From the NCBI GenBank assembly GCA_029934215.1, contig JAOZMR010000049.1, forward strand, positions 1-14,195: a stretch of DNA of 14,195 bases, written 5' to 3'. Source of the DNA: Pontiellaceae bacterium. GTDB lineage: Bacteria > Verrucomicrobiota > Kiritimatiellia > Kiritimatiellales > Tichowtungiaceae. Positions 13,442 to 14,195 of the stretch are shown here, piece after piece. The notes below the pieces were generated by a model. The model did not search any database. It saw nothing but the letters and a program-made list of their open reading frames with translations, and was not told the DNA's origin. A program made the translations under genes and the position numbers. Each line of letters opens with the position of its first letter. Positions within the stretch are counted from its first letter, which is position 1.

Positions 13442-13446
13442 TTTTT
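13422..13446 (+). repeat. Outer motif of the repeat family, overlapping the kinase stop codon
   Basis: GAAAGCGTAGCGATAAATAA plus TTTTT is a perfect 25-bp inverted match to 13954-13978, and a 24 of 25 direct match to 2799-2823. It supplies the last codons and TAA (13439-13441) of the PAS kinase gene. Confidence 0.9.
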
Positions 13447-13461
13447 ATATTCAAAAGGTTC

Positions 13462-13699
13462 ATGAATGCAATTTACGAATGAACAGCCCTTCAGAACCTC
13501 CCATCATCACCGCTTCCTTTAGGTCGCTTCTTTTTTGGAATACAAAAAGCACGTTCGGAATACCTCAGGTCTGCCGTCAATTATTCTGCGAAAATAGCCC
13601 CGGCTCCGTTGAGGGTGAAGGGAGAGCGTTTTTGCAGAATGTTTGACGGCAGAATGATGGGACCTTCTAAAGGGCTGTTCATTCGTAAATTTCATTCAT
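13462..13699. repeat. Composite inverted-repeat element, copy B (complete, 238 bp)
   Basis: Its ends are 46-bp imperfect inverted repeats (13462-13507 and 13654-13699, 42 of 46 pairs), containing ATTTACGAATGAACAGCCCT. Inside is a left arm with CAAAAAGCACGTTCGGAATA and the 82-bp core (13571-13652) with its own inverted ends CTGCCGTCAATTATTCTGC and GCAGAATGTTTGACGGCAG. No open frame with coding character and no transposase is present, so it is non-autonomous (MITE- or REP-like). I see no clear target-site duplication. Confidence 0.85.
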
Positions 13700-13737
13700 T
13701 CGCTGGGCAAACCCGTTCCTGTCCGCTTCAAAAACCG

Positions 13738-13882
13738 TCCCATCATTGCCGCTCCCTTTGGGTCGCTTCTTTTTGGGGAATACAAAAAGCACGTTCGGAA
13801 TACCTCAGGTCTGCCGTCAATCATTGCCGCTTCGCTTCTTTTTGGGAATACAAAAAGCACGTTCGGAATACCTCAGGTCTGC
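13738..13882. repeat. Repeat copy C: left arm duplicated in tandem, core lost
   Basis: Unit 1 (about 13742-13819) runs from ATCATTGCCGCTCCC to GGTCTGCCGTCA. Unit 2 (13820-13882) repeats ATCATTGCCGCT and the GCACGTTCGGAATACCTCAG segment to GGTCTGC with a 12-base internal deletion. The core interior is missing. The following CATTCGTAAATTTCATTCAT (13901-13920) is the right-hand outer end, so the copy is a rearranged derivative. Confidence 0.8.
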
Positions 13883-13953
13883 AAAAACTTTTCCCCCTCC
13901 CATTCGTAAATTTCATTCATGAACCATTCTCTTCGTTCATTATTTTTGAAACC

Positions 13954-13983
13954 AAAAATTATTTATCGCTACGCTTTCAGCGC
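13954..13983 (-). repeat. Outer motif of the repeat family, inverted copy
   Basis: AAAAATTATTTATCGCTACG and CTTTCAGCGC read as the reverse complement of the motif at 2794-2823. The first 25 bases pair perfectly with 13422-13446, so the block 13422-13983 is bounded by inverted copies of one motif, and 13901-13925 pairs with the region around 13457-13481 as well. Confidence 0.85.
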
Positions 13984-14000
13984 TGAGCAAAATCTTTATC

Positions 14001-14195
14001 ATCATTGCCGCTCCCTTTGGGTCGCTTCTTTTTGGGAATACAAAAAGCACGTTCGGAATACCTCAGGTCTGCCGTCAATTATTCTGCGAAAATAGCCCCG
14101 GCTCCGTTGAGGGTGAAGGGAGAGCGTTTTTGCAGAATGTTTGACGGCAGAATGATGGGACCTTCTAAAGGGCTGTTCATTCGTAAATTTCATTC
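14001..14195. repeat. Composite inverted-repeat element, copy D (cut by window end)
   Basis: From ATCATTGCCGCTCCC through the left arm, the core (14069-14150) and the right end to the window edge, it follows copy B. The 82-bp core and the following 45 bases are identical to copy B as far as I can read. The outer left inverted end is replaced by other sequence (GAGCAAAATCTTTATC). Confidence 0.85.

Noticed and set aside
13462..13699. Complete insertion sequence
   Set aside because: Terminal inverted repeats exist but there is no transposase frame and no visible target-site duplication.
13609..13986. A 125-codon frame across the repeat cluster, and a similar minus-strand one at 14002-14193
   Set aside because: They run through inverted-repeat modules and change product wherever the repeat is rearranged; no independent coding sign.
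13738..14195. CRISPR array
   Set aside because: Repeats are long, irregularly spaced, themselves modular and inverted, with no uniform spacers and no cas genes.
1..14195. tRNA, rRNA or phage attachment sites
   Set aside because: No cloverleaf-forming segment, rRNA sequence or integrase-linked direct repeats were seen on either strand.

Overview
The window looks like a chromosomal segment of a bacterium from the PVC group, most likely Kiritimatiellota (Pontiella-like). This is an inference from features I associate with that group: exported proteins with thrombospondin-3-like Asp-rich calcium repeats followed by a short beta module, YD-repeat (RHS) genes behind signal peptides, scattered TTCCAAnnnTTGGAA palindromes, and families of short non-coding inverted repeats. 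No rRNA or marker gene is present to prove it. The cell is Gram-negative in plan: there is a lipoprotein, periplasmic sensor domains and a predicted outer-membrane barrel.

Layout, left to right. (1) 2-913, + strand: the C-terminal part of the ferrous iron transporter FeoB, cut by the window edge. (2) 1081-2549, +: a decaying exported-protein/RHS locus of three consecutive reading frames, each with a signal peptide or signal-like start and each broken by at least one frameshift or stop. The last one carries three TTCCAAnnnTTGGAA palindromes and ends exactly at a perfect 48-bp palindrome (2550-2597). (3) 2599-2959: a non-coding composite inverted-repeat element (copy A). (4) 2960-11345, - strand: a tightly packed, mostly overlapping gene row, in transcription order a Cache-domain lipoprotein, a membrane histidine kinase, a family-3 periplasmic binding protein, a hybrid kinase with two receiver domains and an HPt domain, uridine kinase (udk), undecaprenyl-diphosphatase (uppP), and a GreA/GreB-family (Rnk-like) frame interrupted near its 5' end by an in-frame TAA. 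(5) 11346-11481: the divergent intergenic region. (6) 11482-13441, +: a small outer-membrane beta-barrel protein followed by a soluble Cys-rich PAS histidine kinase. (7) 13422-14195: a cluster of copies of the same non-coding repeat family seen as copy A, beginning inside the last codons of the kinase gene.

How the genes may work together (inference). The lipoprotein, the two kinases and the binding protein look like one periplasmic sensing module: two possible ligand-binding subunits feeding two transmembrane kinases, with the receiver and HPt domains of the hybrid kinase as a phosphorelay hub. No gene in the window encodes an output response regulator. The divergent barrel and Cys-rich PAS kinase form a second pair. 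Udk and UppP are housekeeping enzymes placed downstream in the same transcription unit.

The strongest leads are the repeat family, whose 82-bp core is inverted in copy A relative to copies B and D while its flanks stay colinear, the 48-bp perfect palindrome at the RHS/repeat junction, the output-less signalling operon, the Cys-rich kinase, and the in-frame stop in the Rnk-like gene.
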